Assembly: GCF_029873635.1 (NCBI RefSeq)
Contig: NC_080422.1
Location: 2,832,001-2,896,000 of the forward strand
Origin: Malania oleifera
Taxonomy: Eukaryota > Streptophyta > Magnoliopsida > Santalales > Ximeniaceae
Direction: 5' to 3'
Length of the DNA: 64,000 nt
The position numbers and the translations under genes were made by a program. Below, one piece after another: positions 12,088 through 22,436 of the stretch. The notes beneath the pieces were generated by a model. That model made no database searches, was not told the DNA's origin, and worked only from the letters and a program-made list of their open reading frames with translations. Within the stretch, counting starts at the first letter, position 1; every line of letters begins with the position of its first letter.

Positions 12088-13503
12088 TGTCAGACCAAGT
12101 AGTTAAGGGTCTTTCATTCCTACTATGTTTTGATGACAACAACCCATTAGCATTTTTTCAAGGCTACTAACCTTTCTCTCTAAGTCGTGTTCAACTATAC
12201 AGAACGGCACCAGAATCAACAAGTCTCAAATCAGTCGAAGCAACTCGTGCCATGACCAAAAGCACAACCTCTCAAAGCTTTCATGGACGCTACACAAAGT
12301 GATCTAAAGGATGAGTGTGAAAATGAGAGAGAGACTATCTTGTAAATCCCTTGTACATAGAGTAACTCAAAATTAAGAGCAAGGAATGGGCATATCACAC
12401 ACACACAACAAAAACAAGTAAAGTTATTAAAAGTGTGTGAAGAAACCCCCAAACGGACAAGGACCTTCTTAGAACTTAAAAGAAAAATTCTAAAGAAGAA
12501 GGGACTCGTCGACGAACACAGGGCTTCGTCGACGAGTGTAACACATACCTTTGTCGATGAACACATGGTTCTCGTTGATGAAAAGAAATTCAGAGGCACT
12601 TGAATTCAGAACCATAACTCATCGACGAACACAGGGCGTCATCGACGAATGTTATGAAGAGCTCGTCGATGAACATAGGGTTCTTGTTGACGAAAAGAAA
12701 CCGAGAGGTACCTGAATTCAGAACCAGTAACTCCTCGATGAACACAGGGCTTCGTCGACGAATTTACTAAAGAGCTCGTTAATGAATTTCAGATTTCGTC
12801 GACGAACGTCGGGCAATAGCGTTCATTAAATGCCGCAAAACGGCTAGTCTGACCCTTGTCTTACATTAATAAATGTCCAATGGCTCTCCAGCATTCCTCT
12901 CGTCTATTTGGTGTTTAAATAGGAGTTATTGCATTTACTCCTTACCAAGAAAGTTAATATTGTATCAAGATCATTTATTGGTGCTTTCATTTATAGGGTT
13001 TGCTCATACAATCACTTGCCCTCTTCTTGCTGCTCTTAGTTTTGTTTCTACTCTATTGATAAGAGGATATTGAGTGAGGATATTGTTGTGATACTCAGCT
13101 CAAAGGGAGCATTCAAATTCGTATTTATTTCTCATCTACTTTTTGTAAAGAAAGGCTCTTTGTGAGCCATCGTAGGGTGTCTCTAAGTGAGCACCTCGTT
13201 GAAGCTCTTTATGAGTAACTGTGTGTATTGGCTTCTCCGCCTGAAGGAGGATCATAGTGGATTTTGGGAATCCTTGAGTTGGTCTCAAGGCGTGGACGTA
13301 GGCGGGGTGCCGAACCACGTAAATATCGTTGTATTAAGTTTCTCTTCTCTCATATCTCTTTTATACTGTCATTGTGATTTCCTGCGTCTTTACACTGTGA
13401 TTTTATGCACTTGTTCTTGATAAGATTTTTCTGTTTGTATAAAGTTTGCACATCCGTGAAAAACGTCCATTCACCCCCCTCTAGACGTTCAACCGGGCCA
13501 ACA
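12088..13503 (+). mobile_element. Copia-type solo LTR with 5-bp TSD
   Basis: It starts TGTCAGACC and ends GGGCCAACA. Identical 5-bp target duplications AAAGT flank it (12,083-12,087 and 13,504-13,508), so the 1,416-bp span is exact. It sits inside the Athila-like LTR. It holds the shared copia leader words GACGTAGGC and GCCGAACCACGTAAA (13,288-13,323) and a C run near the 3' end. The U3 part carries the TCGTCGACGA array. No internal region is present. Ty1/copia assignment rests on the leader words shared with the SIRE-like element near 63,000. Confidence 0.85.
12485..12815 (+). repeat. Paired TCGTCGACGA palindrome array in the U3
   Basis: Twelve copies or near-copies of the palindrome TCGTCGACGA lie in six pairs. 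Most pairs have a core ACACAGGG between their members (for example CTCGTCGACGAACACAGGG). Pairs start near 12,488, 12,550, 12,617, 12,661, 12,731 and 12,774. A longer unit of about 114 bp, containing CTGAATTCAGAACCA or TTGAATTCAGAACCA, is also duplicated. The array lies upstream of the presumed transcription start of the solo LTR. It does not look like CRISPR. Confidence 0.85.
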
Positions 13504-14290
13504 AAAGTTTTAAACTTTTAAATTCTTGTTGGGTTGTTATTATTAAAGTCAATTCATTTTTTTTCTCTTCTTATTTAGTATCATTATTAGAGTTAATTTT
13601 GGTTGGGTTATTTTTCATTGTTAAAGTTCGAGTTGATCTCTTTAAAAAAAATCTTCTTTAGGATTTAAATTTTGTTGGGTTTTATTTATCTTAAGTTCAG
13701 TTTATTTAAAGTCTGGATTTTTATTGTATTTTAGTTTATTGTTAAAGTTGTTAAAGAGTCAAGTTATCCTTTTTTGTTGGATCTGCTTTAATGGTAACTT
13801 AAGTTCTTGATTGTTTTAAATTTTAGTTTTTTTTTTTTTTTTTTTTGTGTTTGATTGATGATTTTAGGATTGCATGTTTCAGTTACGTGATAAAGTTTTC
13901 ATTTTTTAGGCGTTGGTCTGAAATTTTTAACATAGGTTATATTTCTTGTCAGAATGGTTTAAACGTAGGATTATTTTTTTGTAGTTAATTTTGTTACCAT
14001 CTATTTTATTGTGCTTGTTTCCTGTTTCTTGTCGTTAATTTAGTGCGTGTTAGGTTTATAGTTTAGTTTTTATGTCGTTTCAATTGCATAAAAAATATCT
14101 CAAAAATCTTATAAACCAAATCTGAACTGTTCAATAAACTTTTATTTTCTTAATTTCTTTTGGGATTATACAAAGTTTGAAATTAAACTGCATTCCCAGA
14201 GTAGACGATTTGGCCCTTGGGCTAATTATTACACGACTGAACTCCTATACTTAGGATAGCTTACGAGCTGCTCATTTTTAGAGTGAGTTA

Positions 14291-16555
14291 GTATGACATC
14301 TGAATTGAAGGATCTCTTAGTGCAACAAAGGTTTTTGCAGAATTTCAACCAGATAGCATGGATGCAACGACTTGGAATGAATTAGGTGCAATGATTTTTT
14401 TTTTTTTTTTTGCTAAGGACATGTTGTATCACGTCATGGATGAGAATTCTTCGGCATTAGTTTGGTGAAAAACGAGAACGCTGATATATGTCTAAGGGTT
14501 CGTCAAAATCTGCAAGTGTAGTGGAGGAAGACTCAAAATGTAGTGTTAGAGATATGCTGCATGTTTCATCGGGTTCGGAGTGCCTCACGGGTGATTCTTG
14601 GATCTTAGATACCCGGATGCTTTTATTCTAAAATGGTTTGACATCTACAGGTTAGTTTATATTGGTTCTATTTTGATTGAAAATTATATTTCATACAAAG
14701 TGTTTGTTATTGTAAATGTCAAAATCAAAATGTATGGTGATGTTGTAAGAACCATATGTGATGTAAAGCTCAAATTGAGTCTAAGGAAGAATGATATTTC
14801 ATTGGGAACTTTAGACTGTAATGGATATTGTTACGAGTCTGAATGTGGAGAAATGAAAGTGTGTGAAGGTAACTTGATAGTGATGAAAAGGAAAAAAATA
14901 GCGGGAAATATCTATGCACTGCAGGGTGTTACGGTTGTAGGTGGAGTTGCAATTGTTGAATTTGAGTCAGGTATCCTGTGGCATATACGGTTAAAGCATA
15001 TAGGTGACTACATGTATTTAGATGTTTGGGAAGCAATGATGATAGAATCAGGGGATAGACATATGTATTTCGTGGGATTATCACGAAGGGTCTTGGTGTA
15101 CTTCATGCAGTGGCTGAGGTGGAGAACCAGATAGGAAGAGAGATTCTTAAGTCAAATATTGGGATTGAGTACGCTGGTTTCATTCAAGACGTTTGTGAGC
15201 AGGGTAGATCATATGCAGAGCTTGCATGGTACTTCTTAATGAAGTCAGTGAGTATGACGTGTTTCTCATGTGACTGATTGCCAAAGGTATCGCTAGATGG
15301 GAAAGTTGTAGGTGAATTGTGGGCAGGTTTTGCGGTAGACTGCTCGATTGTGAGTGGATGTCCACTAGTGCACTATTCTAGTGATGGAGGATCTAGGCTT
15401 GGTATTATCTCTAGATAATACATCTTTTTGGGTTATAAAAAAGGTGGGTGCAAGCTGGGTGATCCTATGGCAAACAAAGGGGTGATCGAGGACATGACTT
15501 TTGGTGATAGAGTCATGGGGCAGCATACTCAGGTAAAGGAAGAAAAACAAATGCTAGAAAACTACGATAATAGTAATCATGTTATTCAGGTGGAGTTAGA
15601 GACTCAAGGCAAAAATGTAGGGAAATCTATCTCGGGTTAACAGAATCACGGTATGAATGGACATGTGATATAGGTGGAGCAACAGACTAAGGCAGAGATG
15701 ACATAATTCACATTGCAAGGAGTTTCAGTTTGGGAGACCAGTAGAATCACGGCGGGCCCATGTGCACCATCAGACCACTACTCAAGTGAGTTGGTGAGGC
15801 TTCCAGTTTGGAAGAGGGTGATAGGATGTCGTGGATTGATGTATCTGTTGTGTGTGAATAACATGTTATTGGCTGAAAAGTCTTTGATTGAGGCTGATTA
15901 GTTGGATACTATGTTGAAAGGTTTTGACATGAATGTGTTGGGTACGACCAAGATGGGTCTTGGTTTGCTGATTCGCATAGACAAAACTACAAGGAGATTA
16001 GTATTATCTCAGGGTGGTTTTGAGGACAAAGCTTCAGGGGGATTGGTGTTATCTGAGGGTGGCTTTTTGGACAAAACTGTAGGGAGACTTTATTTGCTGT
16101 CTCAAGGGGGTTCTATGGAGAATCAATATGGAATGTCTACTGTTTGGTACCCAAGGATGGGTTGTGATGTTTGTGATATGTCAAAGGTCCTCCATGATTG
16201 TTTAATGGAGTGTTTTAGTAGGCAATAAAGTGGACCATCAGTTGTTAGTTTTGTTGAAGACTATGCAGGGGGCTTTGGTGATATAAGAGTTGCAGCAGCT
16301 TTTGTGTTTATTGTTGTGGGAAGGTCTTATTAGAAGCCATGGGTGAAGTCTTCGGGTGTTACATCTACAGCTGTATCGGGGTTGATGGTAAAAGATGAAA
16401 CTGCCATCGACAAGTTCAATGTTGCTTGGACAAGGTGCATGTCTCCAAGTGCTAGAAGGAAGATGGTCCCAATCGAGCATTCCGAGTTCAAGGTGGAGCA
16501 GTCAGATATGTTTTTTGGGTTCTCCTAAGGGGCGTATAATTGCTAAGGTGGAAAT
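14291..16555 (+). mobile_element. Decayed Ty1/copia pol fragment
   Basis: Successive frames resemble copia polyprotein parts in the normal order: the protease-to-gag-pre-integrase stretch (14,580-15,130, with a WHIRLKHIGD motif where copia has WHxRLGH), integrase remnant, reverse transcriptase (about 15,700-16,230, with FDMNVLG, compare the family's FDMKDLG), and the RNase H end. A purine tract, AAGGTGGAAAT, precedes the 3' LTR. The 5' LTR and gag are missing; the sequence joins directly to the Athila-like LTR. It is broken in many places and looks old. Confidence 0.75.
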
Positions 16556-17088
16556 TGTTATTTATGGTGTGGCTCTTATACTTGGAGTTTATAAACAAAG
16601 AGAGAAAAACATATGGATGAGTTCTTAGTGCAGGGCAGCAGCAAAGACTTGTTGACGACGAGGAGATACCGAGAGCCAGAAAATCTTAAAGTTCAAAGAC
16701 TCTTCAACAAGTGCTCTGTTCTCATCGACGAGTGGTTACTGGGCTGTGAGAAAATATTTAAATTTTGAATGTAAACGGTGTGATGGTTGAGGATTCGGAG
16801 GGAAACCTCTGAGGGCTTGCTATATATTGTGGGCATATTTTGACAGGTAAGAGAGTGAAAGAGGGGTGAGAGAAGGAGAGAAGGAGAGAAGATCATTGAG
16901 TGCGTATCTTTGATTTTCATAGTAAAATCCCTTGCCAATTGTTTCCGTGGATGTAGGTTTTGCCGAACCATGTAATTCTTGGTGTCATTGCCTTTATTAT
17001 TACTCTCTTTATATTTCTATGATTGTGGAATGATTCTATATTTCACCATTTGATATTGTTGCAAGTGTATGTGTGATCCTTTACAACA
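16556..17088 (+). mobile_element. 3' LTR of the decayed copia element
   Basis: It begins TGTTATTTATGG immediately after the purine tract and probably ends TTTACAACA. It holds the copia leader word GCCGAACCATGTAA (near 16,960) and weak GACGACGAGG and CATCGACGAG words at 16,650-16,735, a faint version of the U3 array in the solo LTR at 12,088. The right end is not proven because no matching target duplication could be tested. Confidence 0.6.
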
Positions 17089-20000
17089 ATTTTGTCATTC
17101 TACTGCACATTGTTGGAAGAGGCCCTATTTGCACAACATCTTCTAATATTTCTCTTTTCACCTCCTTTTCCTCCTTCCTTCTATAATTACTACAATTCTC
17201 ACTATTCTATCCTTACTCCCCTGACAGAGTTAGTATAATGAGGATTTGTCACTTGGATGAATTATTCTGAGTTATGCTCATGTGGCAGAAGCTGGAACAT
17301 TTTTTTTCTTGCATGACCTTTTCTTGATTTTTTTTTTATTTTTAAATTTGAAATATGTAACATATCTATATGATTGTAGAGATTAACAATATTGTAACAT
17401 ATTTTGCTTGAAATTTATTAAATGATTTGAATCTTTCAATATTTCCAACTATTTCATCTTTTAATTATGTTCAAATAATTATTACTTAATTTCTTTATTC
17501 ACTCTTCACTTTTTAATTTAAGTTACATTTGATACTTTCCACAATTTAGTTATAATTACATTTCCTTTTTTCAATATATGTTTTTTCTAATTTGTTTCAA
17601 TTTAACAATCTCTCAAACAAAATTTTCATTTGGAAATACAAGGAAGAATTTTATTATGTTAATACCTTTTGGTTGGAGCACTCTAATAGTTTTATTTTTG
17701 TGATCACTTAACACTTCATCTGCAAAGTATTGTATCCTATCTAATATTGAAATCAACATCCATTCTTACATTGATTACTAGCAGAGACTGTACGATATGC
17801 ACAAATTAAAAATGCAAATTCTAAAATTAACTTATAAATTTAAATATATAGCAAAGTTACTCTAGGATTGTATTGAAAATAGATTTTTTGTACTGCAATT
17901 AGACATAAAGTTTAGAGTAACTTAATATAAATTCTTACTCTAGAGTTTTGATTGATGTGCTTAATTCTCCCTAAAAAAAAATCAAATAAAACAATTTATT
18001 TGGTAGTATTTCAAATTATACACTTAAATTTGTAACACATGTAAGTGAAATCCTTCCATTGATTTGTGAAGTAAAATCTAATAATAAAAATAATTTTTTT
18101 TATAACCACCAATAATAATGTATTAAAACATTCTATAACTGCTAATATTAATTGTATTAATTTTTATAATTGCTAATAATAAATTTATTAAATTTCTATA
18201 ACTGTTAATATTAATTGTATTAAATTTTCGTAACCATTGACAATAATTGAATTAAATTTGTATAACAAGTAACATTAAATTGATTAATAATATTTATAAC
18301 CACTAATATATAATAATTGATTATTCATTAAACAAATAACTAATAATTTGTTCTGGTAGAGACTCACTTATTGCATGGAATATACCTTCATAAATAAGCT
18401 TAAAATTGAACTATAATGATCTACCCATCATAATATCCATTAAAGAGTCACTAAAATTAAAAGTTATTCATCATAGGTACAAATATAACTAAAACAAAGA
18501 GGACATAAAGTGTAGTACTAGGGTTTGCCAATCTCTAAAGTTTACCCTTAAATGCGAGTGAAAGTTTAGGGTTTCTGATGGTTGCTACTCACAACATGAG
18601 AAAGACAAAAGAGAGGGAGAGAGGCGAAGGTGAATCAAATAAAAGCAATATTCCTCGTATTAAAATTAGTTTCGTGTTCAAAGTGTGAATGAGAATGACC
18701 ATGAAGTGTCCAAAGAATTATGCGACTTGCCACCATAATTTAGGAAGCAGAGGATTTGTGTGAAGATTTTGCAAAATCAATTGAATAGATAAGAGTATTT
18801 TGTGTGTGTGTGTGTGTGTGTGAGTAAGCAAGAGGGAGAGAGAGAGAGAGAGAGAGATTTGCAAGAGGGATTCGGGTGACAGATAGAGATAGAAAGAGAA
18901 GGCAAGGGAGATTTGTGTGGGATAGAGAGAGATAAATTGATTTGTGGGTCAATAGAGAGATTGAAGATTATTTATTTTTAAAAAAACATGTAGCCAACAA
19001 CATTCAAGAGAAAAATATCAACCAATGAGAGATTAATTTAAAATTTTAAAAATAAAAAATTCTAGAATTTAGGAATAAGAGTTTGGAGGCTTCTCGAGCC
19101 TCAATGTTTTATTTTAATATGTCAACTAGTAGAGATCTGTGACATGCAGGAGAAGGACTTCAAAAATAAATAAATAAATAAATAAATAAATAAAAATAAA
19201 CAAAGTTCAATTGTGAAGTTTAACTAAGGCGTGTGAGTAAGTATTTTCACAACCAACATTTCATAACTTTTTAACACATAAAAATTGACATTTATTGAAT
19301 AATGCATAAATAATATGAACTTTCAAAAAGACACAAAATTTAATAATGAAGTTAACTAAGTATAGAGTACAAAAATTCGATATCGCCCCTTTCATATCTC
19401 AAGCATTCAATAAGATATTTAACTAGCAAACATCTATATGAAATTATATATAATTTTAAATACTATCCATAATATTCCCATGAATATAAAATTCCCTTTC
19501 AAAGTTTTCTAATACCCATATTCTAGTCTTTAAAAACAATTATTAAAACCCAATATAATATTTGAATATATCCGTCGTTAAATTGTTTCAAAAATCATCA
19601 TTCACACAAAATAAATTTCAAAATCAAAAGTCTCGATCATATTAATTCTTCCCACTTTCTCTTCCTTTCTTTTCACTTTTTTTTGTTCTGTATTGACCAC
19701 TACCCACTAACCAATGAATAATAATAATAATAGTAATAAGTAATTTTTCCAAATGACGTAAATAAAATAAAATAAAATGAAAGTATACTTTGCAGTAAAT
19801 TATCATGTTTCGCTTAGTTTATTGTTGGATACTGCAACTATTTCAATTATGCTCCTCTGCTCCATAATCCATAATCAAAATGCTTGTGATGATATAAATA
19901 TATAGTATTAAAATTAATTAATTAACAGAAATCAAACCTAAATATCATACGAACAAATAACAAAAATAAATATTTTTACTTGTTTTTATCAACGATAAAG

Positions 20001-20794
20001 TAGGACTATGGGTTTATAATCAAGACCTAAAAATTGATATTCAAACTCATATTGCAGGTATTAAATGGAGGAGAAAATCACTTTCATAGAAGAAGAAAAG
20101 TGATGAAGAATAAAGAAATTACATACATGAGACTTCATTGATTAGAGCGGGAGATCCATTGTGAATATTATGTGCTTTGTGCTTTCAACGACATGTATTC
20201 ATAATGATTTTTTGTTTTTGTTTTTGTTTAAGGTGATTTCATTTTTGAAGGTTGTAATTAAGGCATTTTGAAACTTTTAAGACCGCAAAATAATGTTGCA
20301 TTGATGGATAGAGAGAGATTAGGGAGCATACCTTACTTGTTTAACATAGAGAGAGACAGGGATGGAGAATGTGTGGAATCAAATATACGAGCAAATAAAT
20401 TAACTAAACTGTTAAATAAACCGTTATAGGAGTCCAAAAGTTAAAAATCAATCAAGATAATTATATTATGGTTTTTGAGGTATATGAGAGCAATGAGTCT
20501 GACTTTAATATATAAGTATGTTTTTTTAATTTATTTTATTTTTCAAATACATTGTCATGTGAATATATGTTACGCCATCTATTTGAAAAACTTCTTAGTT
20601 ATACTACATTCGTATAATTTTATAATATTATATTCGAGTTAGTCTATCAGAATTTTATTATTATATCTGCTTCATTAAATACTTAGTACCTTGTATTTAT
20701 ACGAAACACAATAGAGTTATTGAATATATCGGGGCATGTTGCATTAAATAAGAAAATATTTTGAAGTTTAGATGAAACTCATATATTGATAAAA

Positions 20795-20831
<37 letters not shown>

Positions 20832-21150
20832 TCATTCATAACATTTATAAATTGAATATATTATAAAACTTAACTTATTATCAAAAATAAATTATTTAAA
20901 ATATAGGTATATGATATATATATATTTTTATCTTGTTCAATTCCATTTGTTAAATTATTTTCACACTTCATTTTGAATATTAATTGATGGAGGAATTAAG
21001 TCAAAATTTATGATGATCAAGCATGTGAAAAAAGTAAGTACAAATAATATTAAATTTTGAAGTAAGTGCATTTTCAAAAATACAAGAAAAGTGTGTGCCT
21101 ATTTTCAAAAAAACCTCGGGCATGTTTTCACTATTTACAATTATTCATTA
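17089..21150. other. Gene-poor AT-rich intergenic region
   Basis: This 4-kb stretch upstream of the kinase gene has no frame that looks coding. It holds simple repeats: GT then GA tracts (18,800-18,860), AATA units (19,166-19,195), ATT units (20,797-20,830), and a diverged AT-rich tandem array. Apart from these I see nothing I can name. Confidence 0.6.
18098..18330 (+). repeat. Diverged AT-rich tandem repeat
   Basis: About five or six units of roughly 45-50 bp built on TATAACTGCTAATATTAATT followed by GTATTAAATTTT. The copies differ by several bases each, so the array is old. Confidence 0.65.
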
Positions 21151-21170
21151 TATATATAGATATATATAGA
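21151..21170 (+). promoter_or_regulatory. Possible TATA region of the kinase gene
   Basis: A run TATATATAGATATATATAGA lies about 180 bp upstream of the kinase start codon, just before GC-richer sequence that looks like a transcribed leader. The position suits a plant core promoter, but AT runs are common here, so this is a weak call. Confidence 0.35.
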
Positions 21171-21286
21171 TCGGTGGTCAACGGTTCGACGACATCACAA
21201 TGAAATGATAAATCCTCGAGAAATTATAAGGGAAAATAGGGCGCCGTGCGGATTACAGAGAGATCTCGGAGTTGTTCGGGATTAGT

Positions 21287-21475
21287 ATGCGAACCGGTTT
21301 GCCGATCGGACAGGGTGGTTTACCGACGGCGTTAAGAGCGGTTACCAGACATGGGGAGGTTGGGGACCGGCCAGAGGAGCTATTCCGTGAATCCTTCGGA
21401 CTACAAGCTTCTCGAGGAGGTCGGTTATGGCGCCAGCGCCACCGTCTACAGGGCGATCTATCTTCCTCTCAATGA
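21287..21475 (+). other. Upstream ORF overlapping the kinase start
   Basis: An ATG 64 bp before the kinase ATG, in another frame, opens a 62-codon frame that runs through the kinase start and ends inside exon 1. It has an A at -3 but a C at +4. If the transcript starts upstream of 21,287, ribosomes would meet it first, which would lower translation of the kinase. The peptide has no recognisable domain. Confidence 0.45.
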
Positions 21476-22399
21476 TGTTGTTGCCATCAAGTGTTTGGAT
21501 CTTGATCGGTGCAACAGCAATCTGGTTCGTGCTTTCTTATATTCTGCCGATGCATTGCATGCGTTTTTAAATTAGACTATATGGATGTTCTTGTATTGGT
21601 TGATTAAATGGAGTATGAGCTGAATTGGTTAGATTCGAGAAGCGGTTGAGCGATTTTGTCTGCTGCTCGGTTTGTGATTTGATATGGTTGCTTAGTTTGT
21701 TATCTCGTTGTTTGCTTTGCTTTGATCGGTTTGATTGACCGTTTCGTGTGCGAATTGTGCGCGGATGAAATCGTTGATTTGATTCGTGAAGTTTGAAGCT
21801 TTGGTGATTGAGATCACAGAGTTATTTTTTATTTTTATTTTTTCAGTTGGAAGCGACTCATTTCGGTGAACTTGTGTTTAGGGGAGTCCAGAATCCCCAA
21901 TTGTCTCTATTGATGAACTATAGCGAATACTGCCTGAGCTAGTGAGGAACTTATGTGTCATAGTGCGAAGGGTTGTGTTCTTGATTTCATAATATCTAGA
22001 AATAATTGCAAGAAATAATCCTTCTGTGTTCTAGAGCATTAACAGTCTTGAAAGCATGCCCCCGGTGGAGCTGAAGTTGATGTTGTGGAGAATAGGTGTA
22101 GAAGCTGGAGGAAAATGGGTTTTACCGACTGAAAAATATTCCATTTTTCCTAAAACTATTTTCAGACCAAACAGCTTTTAAGCTAGCATACTGGAATTAT
22201 TTCACAAAATGATAAAGACTTTCATCTCTCAGCATACTCACCTTTCTTCTTCTTTCATGGAGACTTATTTATGCGTACTTGGGTACAATCAAAATTGTTT
22301 TGTACAATTGGGAGCTTTAAATTTATTCAAATCTTCAGTGTTGTAGTTGCTTATTTATGTGGAGGTATGCCTTGATTTTGGAAGTATTTTTTTTCCCGC

Positions 22400-22436
<37 letters not shown>

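Larger units (their letters stand above)
10977..14290 (+). mobile_element. Athila/Tat-like Ty3/gypsy LTR with a nested LTR
   Basis: It matches the LTR at 56,767-58,471 along its length: TGATT start followed by GTAATTA, the GAAAGCCAAGAAAATT stretch, TGACCCGGCCATG, a CT-rich tract (11,931-11,976), the ATTAAGTTC-rich T-tract, and the end stretch with ACTCCTATACTT and GAGCTGCTCATTTT before GAGTGAGT. The second copy is followed by an Athila-type primer site, which gives the family. After removal of the nested 1.4-kb LTR the length is about 1.9 kb. The sequence after it is copia pol, not the expected internal region, so it is a solo or truncated copy. Confidence 0.7.

Noticed and set aside
12485-12815. 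Regular short repeats with spacers, superficially like a CRISPR array
   Set aside because: The repeats are 10-bp palindromes with repeated, not unique, spacers, in a plant LTR; no cas genes are present.
14598-15134. A 178-residue frame that could be a host gene
   Set aside because: It carries a copia gag-pre-integrase-like motif and lies in order with other pol remnants before a purine tract and LTR.
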